In this document: one piece after another, positions 44,342 to 53,795 of the stretch | Layout of the letters: each line of letters opens with the position of its first letter | Position numbering within the stretch: position 1 is the first letter of the stretch | Origin: G965240465 sp965249525 | GTDB lineage: Bacteria > SAR324 > JACQKK01 | NCBI GenBank assembly: GCA_965249525.1 | Contig: OZ252237.1 | Coordinates: 868,001 to 932,000, forward strand | Direction: 5' to 3' | DNA: 64,000 bases | Notes under the pieces: model-generated | What the model saw: the letters and a program-made list of their open reading frames with translations, nothing else | What the model was told of the DNA's origin: nothing | Database searches by the model: none | Program-made: the position numbers and the translations under genes

Positions 44342-45256
44342 ATGCGAGTAAAGTTAGGAATTGCACCGATTGCCTGGAGCAACGACGACATGCCGCAATT
44401 GGGGGGGAATATATCATTGGAACAATGTTTGGGAGAGATACGGGATGCGGGGTATGTGGGGACAGAGCGTGGAGGAAAATTTCCCAAAGAGCCTGAGAAA
44501 TTGCGACGCACTTTGGAGGAGTATGGGATTTGGCTGGCCAGTGGCTGGTGTAGCGGGGAATTATTGACACACGATGTGGATGCAGAATTTGAACGCATTC
44601 GCGGAGATATAGAGTTGTTTAGCACTTGCGGTTCGCCGGTGATGGTGTATGCGGAGACCAGCAACACTGTTCAAAACAAGCCGAATGTTCCCTTGAGTCA
44701 ACGACCGTGCCTGGATACAGATGAAACTGCACGTTATGGAGAAAAGCTGACGCGTTTGGCAGAGAAGATCAATGGGGAGGGTTTGGGGGTTTCATACCAT
44801 CCGCACATGGGAACCATCTTTCAAATTGCTGAAGATGTGGACAGGTTGATGGAAAACACTGGTCCTGCAGTAGGTTTGCTGCTGGATACAGGGCATTTAT
44901 TCTTTGCTGGTGCAGACCCTGTAGTTGTGAGTCGTCGCTGGGGCAGGCGCATCAACCATGTGCATACCAAGGATGTTCGTTTGGCTGTATTAGAGCAATT
45001 GCAAGCACAGGATTGGAGTTTCTTGAAAGGGGTGCGTGAAGGGGTGTTCACTGTACCAGGTGATGGCGTAGTGGATTTTCCATCCTTCTTTGCATTGCTG
45101 ACAGAACTAAAATACCAGGGCTGGATTATCATAGAATCCGAACAAGATCCTGAGAAAGCCAACCCATTTGCGTATGCCAAGAAAGGATTTTCATACATGG
45201 TGCAAGAGTTACAGAAGAAAGGCTTTAAAGTAGAAACCCAACCTGGAGCTGTCTAA
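44342..45256 (+). CDS. iolE: Sugar phosphate isomerase/epimerase, myo-inosose-2 dehydratase-like
   Basis: TIM-barrel AP-endonuclease-2-like protein. IolE removes water from 2-keto-myo-inositol in inositol breakdown. The N-terminus GIAPIAWSNDDMPQLGG and the stretch YVGTERGGKFP are IolE signatures; metal-site residues appear in SYHPHMGT, LDTGHLFFAG, NHVHTKD and IIIESEQD. 304 residues is normal. No other iol gene is adjacent; an IolG-like gene is at 30301-31314. The next gene (Sel1 protein) starts 27 bp downstream on the same strand. Confidence 0.88.
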   Translation: MRVKLGIAPIAWSNDDMPQLGGNISLEQCLGEIRDAGYVGTERGGKFPKEPEKLRRTLEEYGIWLASGWCSGELLTHDVDAEFERIRGDIELFSTCGSPVMVYAETSNTVQNKPNVPLSQRPCLDTDETARYGEKLTRLAEKINGEGLGVSYHPHMGTIFQIAEDVDRLMENTGPAVGLLLDTGHLFFAGADPVVVSRRWGRRINHVHTKDVRLAVLEQLQAQDWSFLKGVREGVFTVPGDGVVDFPSFFALLTELKYQGWIIIESEQDPEKANPFAYAKKGFSYMVQELQKKGFKVETQPGAV

Positions 45257-45282
45257 TGGATTGCCTGTGATAGAGAGGAAAT

Positions 45283-45747
45283 ATGAATCATGTGACCCCG
45301 CAAAAAATAGCCACTCCCGCTATCAAGTTCATGCTGTGCCTAGCAGCGGTGGGACTGATGACCAGTTCCCCCCTGGCCATGCCGCCTCCTGCAAAGAAGC
45401 AGTCGCCAGCGGTTAGAGAATTAATAAAGAAAGCCAACGCCGGTGAAGCCGAAGCACAACTACAGCTGGCTTACCATTATACCGAAGGACAAGGAGTTAA
45501 ACAAAGCTGGAAACAAGCGTTGAAATGGCTGCGTAAAGCAGCTGACAATGGCCACCCCTCTGCCCAATATGAATTAGGCACCGCCTATGCCAAAGGAGAA
45601 AATGTGAGCAAGAACCTGATTGCAGCACATTACTGGATATCACAGGCTGCTGCGCAAAATGATGAATACGCACAGCTGCAACTTAGCCAACTAGAACAAC
45701 AAATGACCCCCACACAACTCAAAAAATCCCGCCAGTACCAACCCTAG
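45283..45747 (+). CDS. Secreted Sel1-repeat protein
   Basis: Small secreted protein with a signal peptide (hydrophobic core IKFMLCLAAVGLMT, cleavage near LAMPP) and two to three Sel1/TPR-like repeats: AEAQLQLAYHYTEGQGVKQS, SAQYELGTAYAKGENVSKNL and EYAQLQL. Sel1 proteins mediate protein-protein contacts in the periplasm or outside the cell. The Shine-Dalgarno GAGAGGAA lies close to the ATG. Function here is unknown. Confidence 0.8.
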   Translation: MNHVTPQKIATPAIKFMLCLAAVGLMTSSPLAMPPPAKKQSPAVRELIKKANAGEAEAQLQLAYHYTEGQGVKQSWKQALKWLRKAADNGHPSAQYELGTAYAKGENVSKNLIAAHYWISQAAAQNDEYAQLQLSQLEQQMTPTQLKKSRQYQP

Positions 45748-45764
45748 ATTTTTTAGTACAAAAA

Positions 45765-45915
45765 CTTTGTGCATGCAGCAGAATATCAAGGGGAATAAAG
45801 CCTTCCTGTCCAACCCCCAGTCTTCAGCTCTGGCACCAAGACTCTGTGAATGCAGCAGGTATATCAAGGAGAATAAAGCCCTCCTGTAAAACCCCCAATC
45901 TTCAGCTGCATCCCC
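45765..45915. repeat. 77-bp imperfect tandem repeat, 2 units
   Basis: Units at 45765-45841 and 45842-45915 share blocks such as ATGCAGCA, TATCAAGG, GAATAAAGCC and TCTTCAGCT. They occupy part of the 390-bp gap between the Sel1 gene and the recombinase gene, where I see no gene. Confidence 0.85.
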
Positions 45916-46137
45916 AATTTTTAAACATTATTGAAATAAACAGCCCGCTGAATCAGCCAGCAAGGGGGGTAAATGATGCTGACAGGTAGGATAGTGTCTT
46001 TGTAAGAAAGGATGCTTGGCTTGCCTTTTGGGAGGTTTTTATAGGATGCTTGCAGTTTGTTTGCAGAAAAGCATCGGTAATTGACATTACCGCAGAAAAT
46101 GATAGGGTAAAGCAACTTTTTGCTAAAGAGATACGCC

Positions 46138-47124
46138 ATGGAAGATGCACTTACAGAACTTACTGCAGCAGAAGTCAACACATTGGTTTCTGTGAAATTG
46201 GTGCGTGCCAATCGGGCTGCTTCACGCGCACGGGAGACGCAGCGTGCGTTATTGAAGAATTGGGGATTGTTTGAGGGATGGTGTCGGGAGCGTGGGGTTT
46301 CGGCACTGCCAGTGGATGCCGATGCGTTGGAAGCATTTTTGCTATATTTGGCAGATGCCCATGTTGTAAGAGATCGTCAGGGATGCTTCAAAAGACGAGG
46401 GCTGCGTCCCAGCAGTGTGGCACAAGCCTTGTGGGCAGTGAATGTTATCCATCGCCTGCGGGAGCTGCCCTCGCCTGGTGGGGGGATCCGCATCCAAACC
46501 GCCTTGGCCGGCATTCGCCGTCGCAAGGGAGTACATAAAAAGCAGCAGGCACCGCTCACCTTGGAACATCTGGCACGCATTGTTTTTCCAGATAATTTAC
46601 GTGGCAAGCGCAACAAGGCTTTGTTGCTTGTGGGTTTTGCAGGCTGTTTCCGTCGTTCAGAGCTCACCGTACTGAAGGCAGATGGCATGCGCAGCTCGCC
46701 ACACGGCCTGCAACTGTTTCTTCCGCATTCAAAAACCGACCAAGAAAGTGCCGGTGCCTGGGTGGACATTGTCTATGCCCATAAGCATCCCCAGCTGTGT
46801 CCGGTAAGCGCCCTGCAAACCTGGCTCCAAGCTGCCAAACTGCAACAGGGTCCTTTGTTTCCACATATCTGCCAAAACACAGCCAGCCAGCAGCCGCTTT
46901 CTGCTGCCAGTGTTGACAGCCTGGTGAAGAAAATCGCTAGGGAAGCAGGCGAAGACCCCAGTGCATTTGGGGGACACTCTCTGCGTGCTGGTGGTGCCAC
47001 CTACCTCGCTGAGCAACAGCAATCCCCCTTCATCATTGCCAAGCACGGACGTTGGAAAAATGTCAACTCCGCCCTCCAATATGCCCGCCATGATACCGCA
47101 CGGGCATTAGCAGAAGTTTTTTAA
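46138..47124 (+). CDS. Tyrosine recombinase / phage-type integrase
   Basis: Site-specific recombinase with an N-terminal SAM-like core-binding domain and a C-terminal catalytic domain. The active-site set is complete: Arg172 (CFRRSEL), Lys199 (HSKTDQ), His280 and Arg283 (GHSLRAGG), His303 (KHGRW) and nucleophile Tyr315 (LQYARHD). AAGAGA lies 8 nt before the ATG at 46138, better than the TTG at 46120. No excisionase, phage or transposition gene is next to it, so it is a lone integrase, either a relic of an element or a domesticated recombinase. It is not adjacent to the tRNA-Pro gene in this window. Confidence 0.88.
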   Translation: MEDALTELTAAEVNTLVSVKLVRANRAASRARETQRALLKNWGLFEGWCRERGVSALPVDADALEAFLLYLADAHVVRDRQGCFKRRGLRPSSVAQALWAVNVIHRLRELPSPGGGIRIQTALAGIRRRKGVHKKQQAPLTLEHLARIVFPDNLRGKRNKALLLVGFAGCFRRSELTVLKADGMRSSPHGLQLFLPHSKTDQESAGAWVDIVYAHKHPQLCPVSALQTWLQAAKLQQGPLFPHICQNTASQQPLSAASVDSLVKKIAREAGEDPSAFGGHSLRAGGATYLAEQQQSPFIIAKHGRWKNVNSALQYARHDTARALAEVF

Positions 47125-47236
47125 CTATTGGAGATCTTCACAGGGAGTATTTTATCCTCTTGATTTCTTCCACCAAAGAGTCCTTTGCAAAGCTAGTTAA
47201 TTTTGGCAGGAGGAGAATTATAGCAGTAGATAGCTG

Positions 47237-47632
47237 TTAGGGATTTAAAATATTTTCTTGGTGACGCACCAGGGTTTGGGTGATAGGAGTTTTTCTTAGT
47301 ACCTGATTGAGTTCTATATAGTCTCCAGGGAATTTTTGGAAATTGTTCTCCGCCCTTTGATTTGCCCCCACCTTGATGAGAGCAGTGATAATTTCTGGGT
47401 GTTTGTTTCTTGCCACTGCAAAATGCAGCGGCACCCAGCCTTCGTTGGGATCTTTATTCAAGGCTGCTACACGATGCAAAGGTGTTCTGCCCAAACTGTC
47501 TTTGGCATTAACACTGGCTCCTTCTTTGAGTGCCTGCTCAACCTCGCCCAATGACGCTTTTGAGATAAATTCCCAATCGCATAGCTTACCCTGACCAAAT
47601 GCAGGCAACGCCAGCAACAACCCCACCGACAT
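47237..47632 (-). CDS. Ankyrin-repeat protein with truncated signal peptide
   Basis: Related to the broken ankyrin gene at 27103. The mature part begins GQGKLCDWEF and has ankyrin cores RTPLHRVAALNKDPN and VPLHFAVARNKHPEIITALI. Between them, NKDPNEGWVPLH joins the end of one repeat's start directly to the next, as if about half a repeat has been lost. The N-terminus MSVGLLLALPAFGQG is too short and lacks the basic residues of a normal signal peptide, and a stop lies directly before the ATG. The gene is probably decaying or depends on an unseen start. Confidence 0.6.
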   Translation of the reverse strand: MSVGLLLALPAFGQGKLCDWEFISKASLGEVEQALKEGASVNAKDSLGRTPLHRVAALNKDPNEGWVPLHFAVARNKHPEIITALIKVGANQRAENNFQKFPGDYIELNQVLRKTPITQTLVRHQENILNP

Positions 47633-47888
47633 CTATAATGCAACCTATAAATTTCTCATCTGTACCCTCTTGCTCAAACCTCCACCTTGAAACAAAATCA
47701 TGCAGTCTCATCGCATATATGATTAAGACATAAAAATACTCGGAGTCTTCTATTACCGATGCGTACATCGCTAAAAAAGACACTTCTGGCTAATAGCAAT
47801 TGACAAAAATCTCACCAAAAGGCGCATATTTGTATATTATGTTGCCTAAACGGGCGTCAATAGGCATCCAGCAGCTGCTGCCCCTGTT

Positions 47889-48872
47889 TCAAGAAGACCA
47901 TGAAGTGGGAGTTCTGTCCCAGCGGTGTTGTCGCAGTTGTTGAAGAAGCTGGGCATCAAAGGCTTTACCGTCGCTAACAGCCATGTTTTGCTGGACGTGG
48001 TTTTTTCTTCTCATGCCTGGGATAACTGTGGAGACAGCGGGATGATGAAGAATAAAGCGAAGTGCCATTTCGGGCATACTCCATCCTTCTGGGACAACAG
48101 GCTTGAGTGCATCTCCGTGTTCCACACTGACTCGGAGATTTTCTGATCCAAAGTAGAGATTGCGCCAATCACCCTCTTGCCAGGTGGAATCGAGGGTTAA
48201 TTTGCCGGTAAGGGTACTTTCGTCAAAGGGTACACGCGCTATCACGGCGATGTTGTGTTGTTGGCAATAGGGGAGGAGCACATCTTCGGGAACTTGATCA
48301 AAAATGTTGTAGATGACTTGTATACTGTCTAGCTGCCCAGTATCAATGGCTTTTAACACATTATCAGGTTCCCAGCGATTGACACTGATACCAATGGCGT
48401 TAATTTTACCTGCCTGTTTGAGAGCATTTAATTCATCCCAGAGTTCGTCGTGTTGGGACCAATCATCTTCCCACACATGCATTTGCTGCAAGTCTAGGCT
48501 TTCTAGTCCAAGGTTTTTCAGGGTTATTTCGGTATATTCGGTGACATAACCGGGGGGGAAAACTTCTTGCAAAGCAGAACCTTTGCGTGGCGGCCATAAA
48601 CGGTTTTTGGGAGGAATTTTGCTGGCAGTATACAAACGTTTGCTGCTATTGGCACGCACCAGATTACCCAATAGTTTTTCACTGTGGCCGGCTCCGTAAG
48701 CCCAAGCCGAGTCAAAGAAATTACAACCTAAATCTACCGAAGTTTGCAGTGAACCTGCAGTTTCGGCGTCATCTGTATCCACCCATCCTCCCTTAGGACC
48801 ACCGGCCTGCCACATACCGTAGCCTATTTCACTTACATCCCAGTTCAATCTCCCCATCTTGCGGTATTGCAT
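47889..48872 (-). CDS. Aldo/keto reductase
   Basis: NADPH-dependent (beta/alpha)8-barrel oxidoreductase. The catalytic tetrad is readable as Asp54 and Tyr59 (FDSAWAYG), Lys85 (ASKIPP) and His132 (QMHVWEDD). The C-terminal part STVIPGMRRKNHVQQN matches the NADP-binding region. 327 residues is typical of the family branch that includes general stress and sugar reductases. The substrate is unknown. The 256-bp gap beyond its 3' end, towards the ankyrin gene, holds no gene I can support. Confidence 0.88.
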   Translation of the reverse strand: MQYRKMGRLNWDVSEIGYGMWQAGGPKGGWVDTDDAETAGSLQTSVDLGCNFFDSAWAYGAGHSEKLLGNLVRANSSKRLYTASKIPPKNRLWPPRKGSALQEVFPPGYVTEYTEITLKNLGLESLDLQQMHVWEDDWSQHDELWDELNALKQAGKINAIGISVNRWEPDNVLKAIDTGQLDSIQVIYNIFDQVPEDVLLPYCQQHNIAVIARVPFDESTLTGKLTLDSTWQEGDWRNLYFGSENLRVSVEHGDALKPVVPEGWSMPEMALRFILHHPAVSTVIPGMRRKNHVQQNMAVSDGKAFDAQLLQQLRQHRWDRTPTSWSS

Positions 48873-49005
48873 AATTTCTTTCTCATATGTTGCAAATATT
48901 TTACAAAAAAATAACTTTCTCGCTTCCTCTATCTTTTATTACATCATCTTGCTGTTGTATAGCTTATTGTTATCAACAAATAACAGGATGTTAAAAAGCG
49001 TGAGC

Positions 49006-49065
49006 ATCTTTCCAGGCAATATCTTTCCAGGCAATATCTTTCCAGGCAATATCTTTCCATGTAAT
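49006..49065. repeat. 15-bp tandem repeat, 4 units
   Basis: ATCTTTCCAGGCAAT is repeated exactly three times (49006, 49021, 49036) with a degenerate fourth copy (49051). It lies in the 265-bp region between the divergent aldo/keto reductase and HesB/IscA genes. One frame through it would encode repeated IFPGN, but the 77-residue frame is not convincing as a gene. Confidence 0.95.
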
Positions 49066-49137
49066 CTTGAATATCCCATGATAATGGCATAGCATATGGG
49101 TAACACTACGCTATCATCACCAATTTATCCATGCCCC

Positions 49138-49512
49138 ATGATTACCCTTACCAAAAACGCTGCCAAAGAAATTCGCAAAATCAAAAACAGCGAAAGCCTG
49201 GAGGACAATGTCCCCATTCGCATCGGGGTAAAAGCCGGCGGATGTTCTGGTTTTACCTACACCTTTGACTTTGACAGCCGCAAAACCCGCTTTGATATAG
49301 AGTTTCAATCCCAAGAAATGACCATCCTGGTTGACAAAAAAAGTCATCTCTACATTGACGGCACCTCCATAGATTGGAGTTACAACCTGGCAGATTATGG
49401 CCTGCGCTTTACCAACCCTGCTGCCAAGGGTTCTTGTGGGTGCAGTACTTCCTTCATCTTTGACCCAAGCCTTAAAGAAACAGATGTTCCCGTTTTAGAC
49501 ATTCAGTTTTGA
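49138..49512 (+). CDS. Iron-sulfur cluster carrier, HesB/IscA/ErpA family
   Basis: A-type carrier that holds and delivers Fe-S clusters. The three conserved Cys are in GGCSGFTY and GSCGCSTSF. The start MITLTKNAAKEIRKI matches the family N-terminus, so the ATG at 49138 is preferred to one 42 bp upstream. 124 residues is normal. It could be ErpA, IscA or SufA; no isc or suf operon is near. aroQ follows after 27 bp, on the same strand and probably co-transcribed. Confidence 0.9.
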   Translation: MITLTKNAAKEIRKIKNSESLEDNVPIRIGVKAGGCSGFTYTFDFDSRKTRFDIEFQSQEMTILVDKKSHLYIDGTSIDWSYNLADYGLRFTNPAAKGSCGCSTSFIFDPSLKETDVPVLDIQF

Positions 49513-49539
49513 AGCCCCCCCTCAACAAAAGCATCTCTT

Positions 49540-49980
49540 ATGGCTGTGATACTGCTGGTCAATGGACCCAACCTCAATCTGCTTGGGGAACGTGAGCCTG
49601 AAATTTATGGCACCACCACCCTAGCGCAAATCACACAGAGCGTTGAAGAAATTATTTCCAAAGGCGGACATCAATTAAAAGCTTTTCAATCCAACCATGA
49701 GGGTGAACTTATCCAATGGATGCAACAACACCGCCAAGCTGATTTCCTGCTCATCAACGCCGCCGCTTTCACGCATACCAGCGTCGCTCTCAGGGATGCC
49801 ATCAAACTTGGCAACATGCCTTTCATAGAAATTCACCTTTCCAACAACTACAACAGAGAAACCTTCCGAAAGCACTCCAAACTGATTGATATTGCCAAAG
49901 GCACCATTGCCGGGCTGGGTCCGTTTGGGTACTCCCTGGCTGCACAATACGCTGTTCATTATCTTAGCCAACATGGTTAA
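49540..49980 (+). CDS. aroQ: 3-dehydroquinate dehydratase, type II
   Basis: Dodecameric shikimate-pathway enzyme that converts 3-dehydroquinate to 3-dehydroshikimate. Motifs: NGPNLNLLGEREPEIYG (with the catalytic Arg and Tyr), SNHEGELI, LLINAAAFTHTS and EIHLSN. 146 residues is standard. In many proteobacteria aroQ sits before accB/accC; here it follows an Fe-S carrier gene and is convergent with a heparinase-like gene 24 bp on. Confidence 0.95.
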   Translation: MAVILLVNGPNLNLLGEREPEIYGTTTLAQITQSVEEIISKGGHQLKAFQSNHEGELIQWMQQHRQADFLLINAAAFTHTSVALRDAIKLGNMPFIEIHLSNNYNRETFRKHSKLIDIAKGTIAGLGPFGYSLAAQYAVHYLSQHG

Positions 49981-50004
49981 AGTCTGGCAGAGGACATCTT
50001 GTGT

Positions 50005-52137
50005 CTATAGGGTGAATTCACCGTAGTTGGGTGAGAAAGGCGGTGCGAGTGGTTGCAGTGCTTGTTGCAGCTGCTGGGGTGAAGCAATGGTTATCGGTTC
50101 AGGGATATGGTGGGGATAGGGATGGGAATCTGTAAGGACGATGGTATTTGCTTTGATTTGCAGGGTGCGCATAACGGGTTGGGAAAATCCGTAATGCATG
50201 CCTTGAAATATGTGGGTGGAAGCGGTGATGCAGATGGGTTTGGCTTGGTCAGGCATGGTAAAGAGTCCTGCTTGAAGATTATTGGGTTCTGGGTTGTGGG
50301 GTTGGGGGTTGGCAGGACCGTTATGGGCAAGAGCAGAGCGGTAACTGTTGCGCAGTTGGGGGAAAGGGGTGTAGAGACCTGTACCTGGGTCTTGTAGCCA
50401 GGGGATTTTATCAATAAAAAGGGAGAGGGAGAGTTGGTCATTGTGGGCGTGACCCCCATTGCCATTTTGCCCTACCTGGCCACAACGGACGGCAAGGAAC
50501 AGGCGTGGGGAGGACCAGATGAAGAGGCCAAAATGGGGATAGGCTGCCAGGGAGAGCTGTTGGGTCAGTGGGGATTGTTTTTGGGGGGTGATTTGAAGAA
50601 TGTGTGCAGGCTTGAGATGCTGCTGGTCGGGTGTGGGGGAATGTCGCCAGTGCTGGATAGAAAGCGGGAGGGCTACGTGTTGATGGATAGTTTTTGCAGT
50701 GGTGGGTTGGAGAAAGCTTTGCAAGACTTGGTGATTGATTTTTGCCAGGGGATGTTCGGGCAGCCTGTGTTGCAGCAGGGCTGCAAGTGCGCCTTGGGTG
50801 GCGTGCGGCTGCCTTGGATGCCAATCGGGACAGAGGATGAGGAAACGTCCACTGTCGTTATCGCCGATTTGCAGCAGGCTGTTATCGGGTGCTGTGCTGT
50901 GCTGCAGGAAGGCATCCATGCCTGCCAGACGTTGCTGCAATAAAGGAGAAAGTTGATGGAATGGCTGGATTTGTTCGGGCAGGAGACAAGCCAGTGCCCA
51001 GCAGACCATTTCAACCGAGAGGCGGTGATAACAAGTGGAAGCTTCAAAGTTTGCCCCTTGCTCATCAAATTGTCGTGGAATTTCAGCAGCAAGTGCATGT
51101 GCAGCAAAGCTTCGCCAACCTGGGACTGCGGGCAAAGCAGATGTCAAATGTGCAGAGAGTACGGCAAGACCAGCGATATCGGCAAGGTAATGATTGGCAC
51201 GCCAGTGGGGGTGCCATTCTAGATTACGGAAGACCTGGCGGGCATGGCTGTATGCTGCAGCAGCCAGGGCTTGCGTAAAAGGAACATCAAAAGCTGGGGG
51301 ATTGGCATCAGAGTGAAAAAGACTCCAGGCAATACAGAGGTTGGCTCCACGAATGGCTACATCCATGGGGCATGCCCATTGCACCCCGAAGCCTGGGGGA
51401 TTGCAGGCAAGAAAATCTAGAACTTGGCTGCGGAATTCTTGCAGATACGCCTGGGGACTGCGGAAATTGGAAATGTTTTGCTGTGCCAGGCGCCAGCACA
51501 GGGCGAGCTGCGGCAGATGCTGCAAGCGACCAAGTTCCCAGGGGACTTTTACATCTACCCCTTCTTGCTGTCCATAGCGGATGTCTGTGTGCCAGCAGTG
51601 TTCATTCCAACGGAAGCCAGACTTAAAATCCAGCTGCCAGTCTATGGGCAGATAGTCAGCTGGCAGCAGGTTCCACAATTGCTGCGCCCTGTGCCAGTTG
51701 CGCTTGCTGATGCGCGGTCGCAGCCAGGCGCTGTTATTGGGCTGAGGAGGATAAGCGGCATGGGGTCGCGATTCTGCTGCCCAAATCGCTGTTTTGCGGG
51801 ACAACGGATGCTGGGCGCCCTTGCAAGTCATTCCATGGCAGACAACCACAGCACCACTGCCTAGCAAATCAAATTGATGTGCCAGTATATGCTCCCCTGC
51901 TGCTGCCAGCTGTTGCTGTGTGGCCGCACTGCATGACAGCGACAGGTCTCCACAGCACGGCTTGAGCCCCTGTGCCATGTGCCAGCTGTCATAGCTGCGA
52001 CCATGACGCTCCATGGCTTTCCAACGGGCTGCCAGTGTTCTGCCCAGCAAGGCTGCTGCCTTTCGGATGGCTTGCTGCGGCGGCATGGATCTGGCTTTGC
52101 GAACGTTCTGCCAGAAGATTTTCAGGCTGTCCGACAA
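50005..52137 (-). CDS. Heparinase II/III family protein
   Basis: Polysaccharide lyase-like protein of the heparinase II/III type: an alpha-helical toroid in the first two thirds and a beta-sheet domain after about residue 420. The conserved stretch GGHAHNDQLSLSLF lies in the beta-domain, with LQDPGTGLYT after it, and a NHYLADIAGL/HWRANHYL segment in the toroid carries conserved Asn-His. No clear signal peptide is seen at the chosen start, a TTG 15 bp after the upstream glycosyltransferase stop. In polysaccharide clusters such genes accompany asnB and dehydrogenase genes and may act on the exported polymer. It ends the GT4 operon. Confidence 0.82.
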   Translation of the reverse strand: MSDSLKIFWQNVRKARSMPPQQAIRKAAALLGRTLAARWKAMERHGRSYDSWHMAQGLKPCCGDLSLSCSAATQQQLAAAGEHILAHQFDLLGSGAVVVCHGMTCKGAQHPLSRKTAIWAAESRPHAAYPPQPNNSAWLRPRISKRNWHRAQQLWNLLPADYLPIDWQLDFKSGFRWNEHCWHTDIRYGQQEGVDVKVPWELGRLQHLPQLALCWRLAQQNISNFRSPQAYLQEFRSQVLDFLACNPPGFGVQWACPMDVAIRGANLCIAWSLFHSDANPPAFDVPFTQALAAAAYSHARQVFRNLEWHPHWRANHYLADIAGLAVLSAHLTSALPAVPGWRSFAAHALAAEIPRQFDEQGANFEASTCYHRLSVEMVCWALACLLPEQIQPFHQLSPLLQQRLAGMDAFLQHSTAPDNSLLQIGDNDSGRFLILCPDWHPRQPHATQGALAALLQHRLPEHPLAKINHQVLQSFLQPTTAKTIHQHVALPLSIQHWRHSPTPDQQHLKPAHILQITPQKQSPLTQQLSLAAYPHFGLFIWSSPRLFLAVRCGQVGQNGNGGHAHNDQLSLSLFIDKIPWLQDPGTGLYTPFPQLRNSYRSALAHNGPANPQPHNPEPNNLQAGLFTMPDQAKPICITASTHIFQGMHYGFSQPVMRTLQIKANTIVLTDSHPYPHHIPEPITIASPQQLQQALQPLAPPFSPNYGEFTL

Positions 52138-52152
52138 GGAGCTTCTCTCTGG

Positions 52153-53745
52153 TTATCCTTTGGAATGGTGCGGTGGTGCCAAGGCTTCCAAGCTGTCCAG
52201 AATACGCGAGGTGTGCTGTTTCCAGGTATGGTGCTTGAGGGCGTCTTGACGCGCCTGTTGACCCAGTTTTTCTCTCAGCTGGCGGTCTTGCAGTACAGTT
52301 TGGAGTGCCTGGCTGAGAGATTCCACATCAGCAGGAACAGCCAGCCAGCCGTTTTTGCCATGCTGTATCACTTCAGCCATTTGTCCCAACTTGGAAGCTA
52401 TAATGCAGCGTCCCATAGCCATATATTCAAACAGCTTGATAGGAGAAAAAAAGAGTGGGCTGCCATCGGGATTGGGAATGAATGACGAGACCAACACATC
52501 GCAGGCAGCCAGATGTTTCGGCATCTCTATCCTGGGGATTTCTCCTGCCAACAAAACCTGTTCTTGAAGTCCCAATTTGGCAACCAGCTGCTGCACCTGT
52601 AACTGCCGATCCCCTATTCCAAAAAACACCAGGCGGATAGTACGCAGCTGGGGATGCTTTTGCAGCAAGTGTGCCAAAGCTGCCACCAAAATCTCTGTTC
52701 CGTGCCAAGGGTAAAAAGTGCTCGCCATGCCTATCACCAGGCTTTCAAGAGGTATTCCCAGCTGCTGACGAACCGCTTGTCCTGATACCTGAGGGTGAAA
52801 TATCTCCGTATTTACTCCATTGGGATTAACCAATATCCGTTCTGCTGGTACTCCCCATCCTTGCAGCAGCTGCTTTAAGGGTTCACTGACCACCACCACC
52901 AAATCAGCCATGAACACATTGGCCATTTCTATGCTTTCCCAAAGACCTTCAAACCGCAGCCTTTTTACTCCCCAATTCTTGTTGATCCATATTTCTGATC
53001 CATTAAACTCGCATACATAAGGCACAGGCAGCTGAGAACGCAAATCTGCCAAGAAATAGCTGTCAAATATAGACCGTCCGTAAATCATTCCCAATGGTGG
53101 CAACTGAGAATACTTTTTGCGCCACCAATACTCCAACTGTTTCTGGTATGCCAATCGGTACAACTCTGGAAAATTGCGACCACGACCATAATAAGGAGAA
53201 AGCACTTCGGAGGAAACATGGTCACAGTCTAGCAACAAAGACATAGAAGACAATACCTGGACAGCAGGCAGATGATGCTGCAAACCGCTGACAACACCAG
53301 CTACATGAGAAAAACTTCCTCCTGTTTGCCCGCCAAGCTGTTGATCAAGACGGCAGTACAGCGCAGCACGGCTGCGATAAAACGCTACTGATGGCTTTTG
53401 GCTGTTCCGTGGCTGATGGTGCCGCTTACGCCCCAACTGCAGCAAGCGGCGTACGCGATAATAATGCCAAATACAAAAAACCCAGTTGTACATGATATCT
53501 GCCCCCAACCCCAACAATGCCTTCAGCACACCCTGGGGCAAAACCTGGCGGGTGTCATCCTTAAAGCACCAACGCTTGGGTCCCCACAAAGCCAATGCCA
53601 GTACGATGACATCCCTGCCAGGAATCGCATCCACCGACTCACAGCGCACCTGTAAGTCTTCCGACAGACGCTTTAAGGCAGCACGTTCATAAAGCACCAT
53701 CCGTATCACCTCCCCCAACGGCTGTTCTAACTGTTCCTTACCCAT
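52153..53745 (-). CDS. GT4 family glycosyltransferase, copy A
   Basis: GT-B fold glycosyltransferase. The N-terminal half has CEFNGSEIW and MADLVVVVSEPLKQLL; the C-terminal half has RILVNPNGVNTEIF, LAACDVLVSSFIPNPDGSP and IKLFEYMAMGRCIIASKLGQMAEVI, with the donor-binding E-x7-E region typical of GT4. It adds a sugar from a nucleotide donor to a growing glycan. It is nearly identical to the gene just upstream (53796-55376) apart from clusters of changes in the donor-domain (TFYPWHG versus TFGFWHG, FFSPIKLFEY versus FGSPTKLFEY). AGGA 6 nt upstream sets the start. The heparinase gene follows 15 bp on. Confidence 0.87.
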   Translation of the reverse strand: MGKEQLEQPLGEVIRMVLYERAALKRLSEDLQVRCESVDAIPGRDVIVLALALWGPKRWCFKDDTRQVLPQGVLKALLGLGADIMYNWVFCIWHYYRVRRLLQLGRKRHHQPRNSQKPSVAFYRSRAALYCRLDQQLGGQTGGSFSHVAGVVSGLQHHLPAVQVLSSMSLLLDCDHVSSEVLSPYYGRGRNFPELYRLAYQKQLEYWWRKKYSQLPPLGMIYGRSIFDSYFLADLRSQLPVPYVCEFNGSEIWINKNWGVKRLRFEGLWESIEMANVFMADLVVVVSEPLKQLLQGWGVPAERILVNPNGVNTEIFHPQVSGQAVRQQLGIPLESLVIGMASTFYPWHGTEILVAALAHLLQKHPQLRTIRLVFFGIGDRQLQVQQLVAKLGLQEQVLLAGEIPRIEMPKHLAACDVLVSSFIPNPDGSPLFFSPIKLFEYMAMGRCIIASKLGQMAEVIQHGKNGWLAVPADVESLSQALQTVLQDRQLREKLGQQARQDALKHHTWKQHTSRILDSLEALAPPHHSKG

Positions 53746-53795
53746 TCACTTCCTAGTTTGCTTAGGCGAATAATCAGCATAATTAAAACAGCAGG

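Noticed and set aside
48859..49092. 77-aa frame with IFPGN repeats
   Set aside because: It overlaps the start of the aldo/keto reductase, has no Shine-Dalgarno, and its repeats follow from the 15-bp tandem array; kept only as a repeat.
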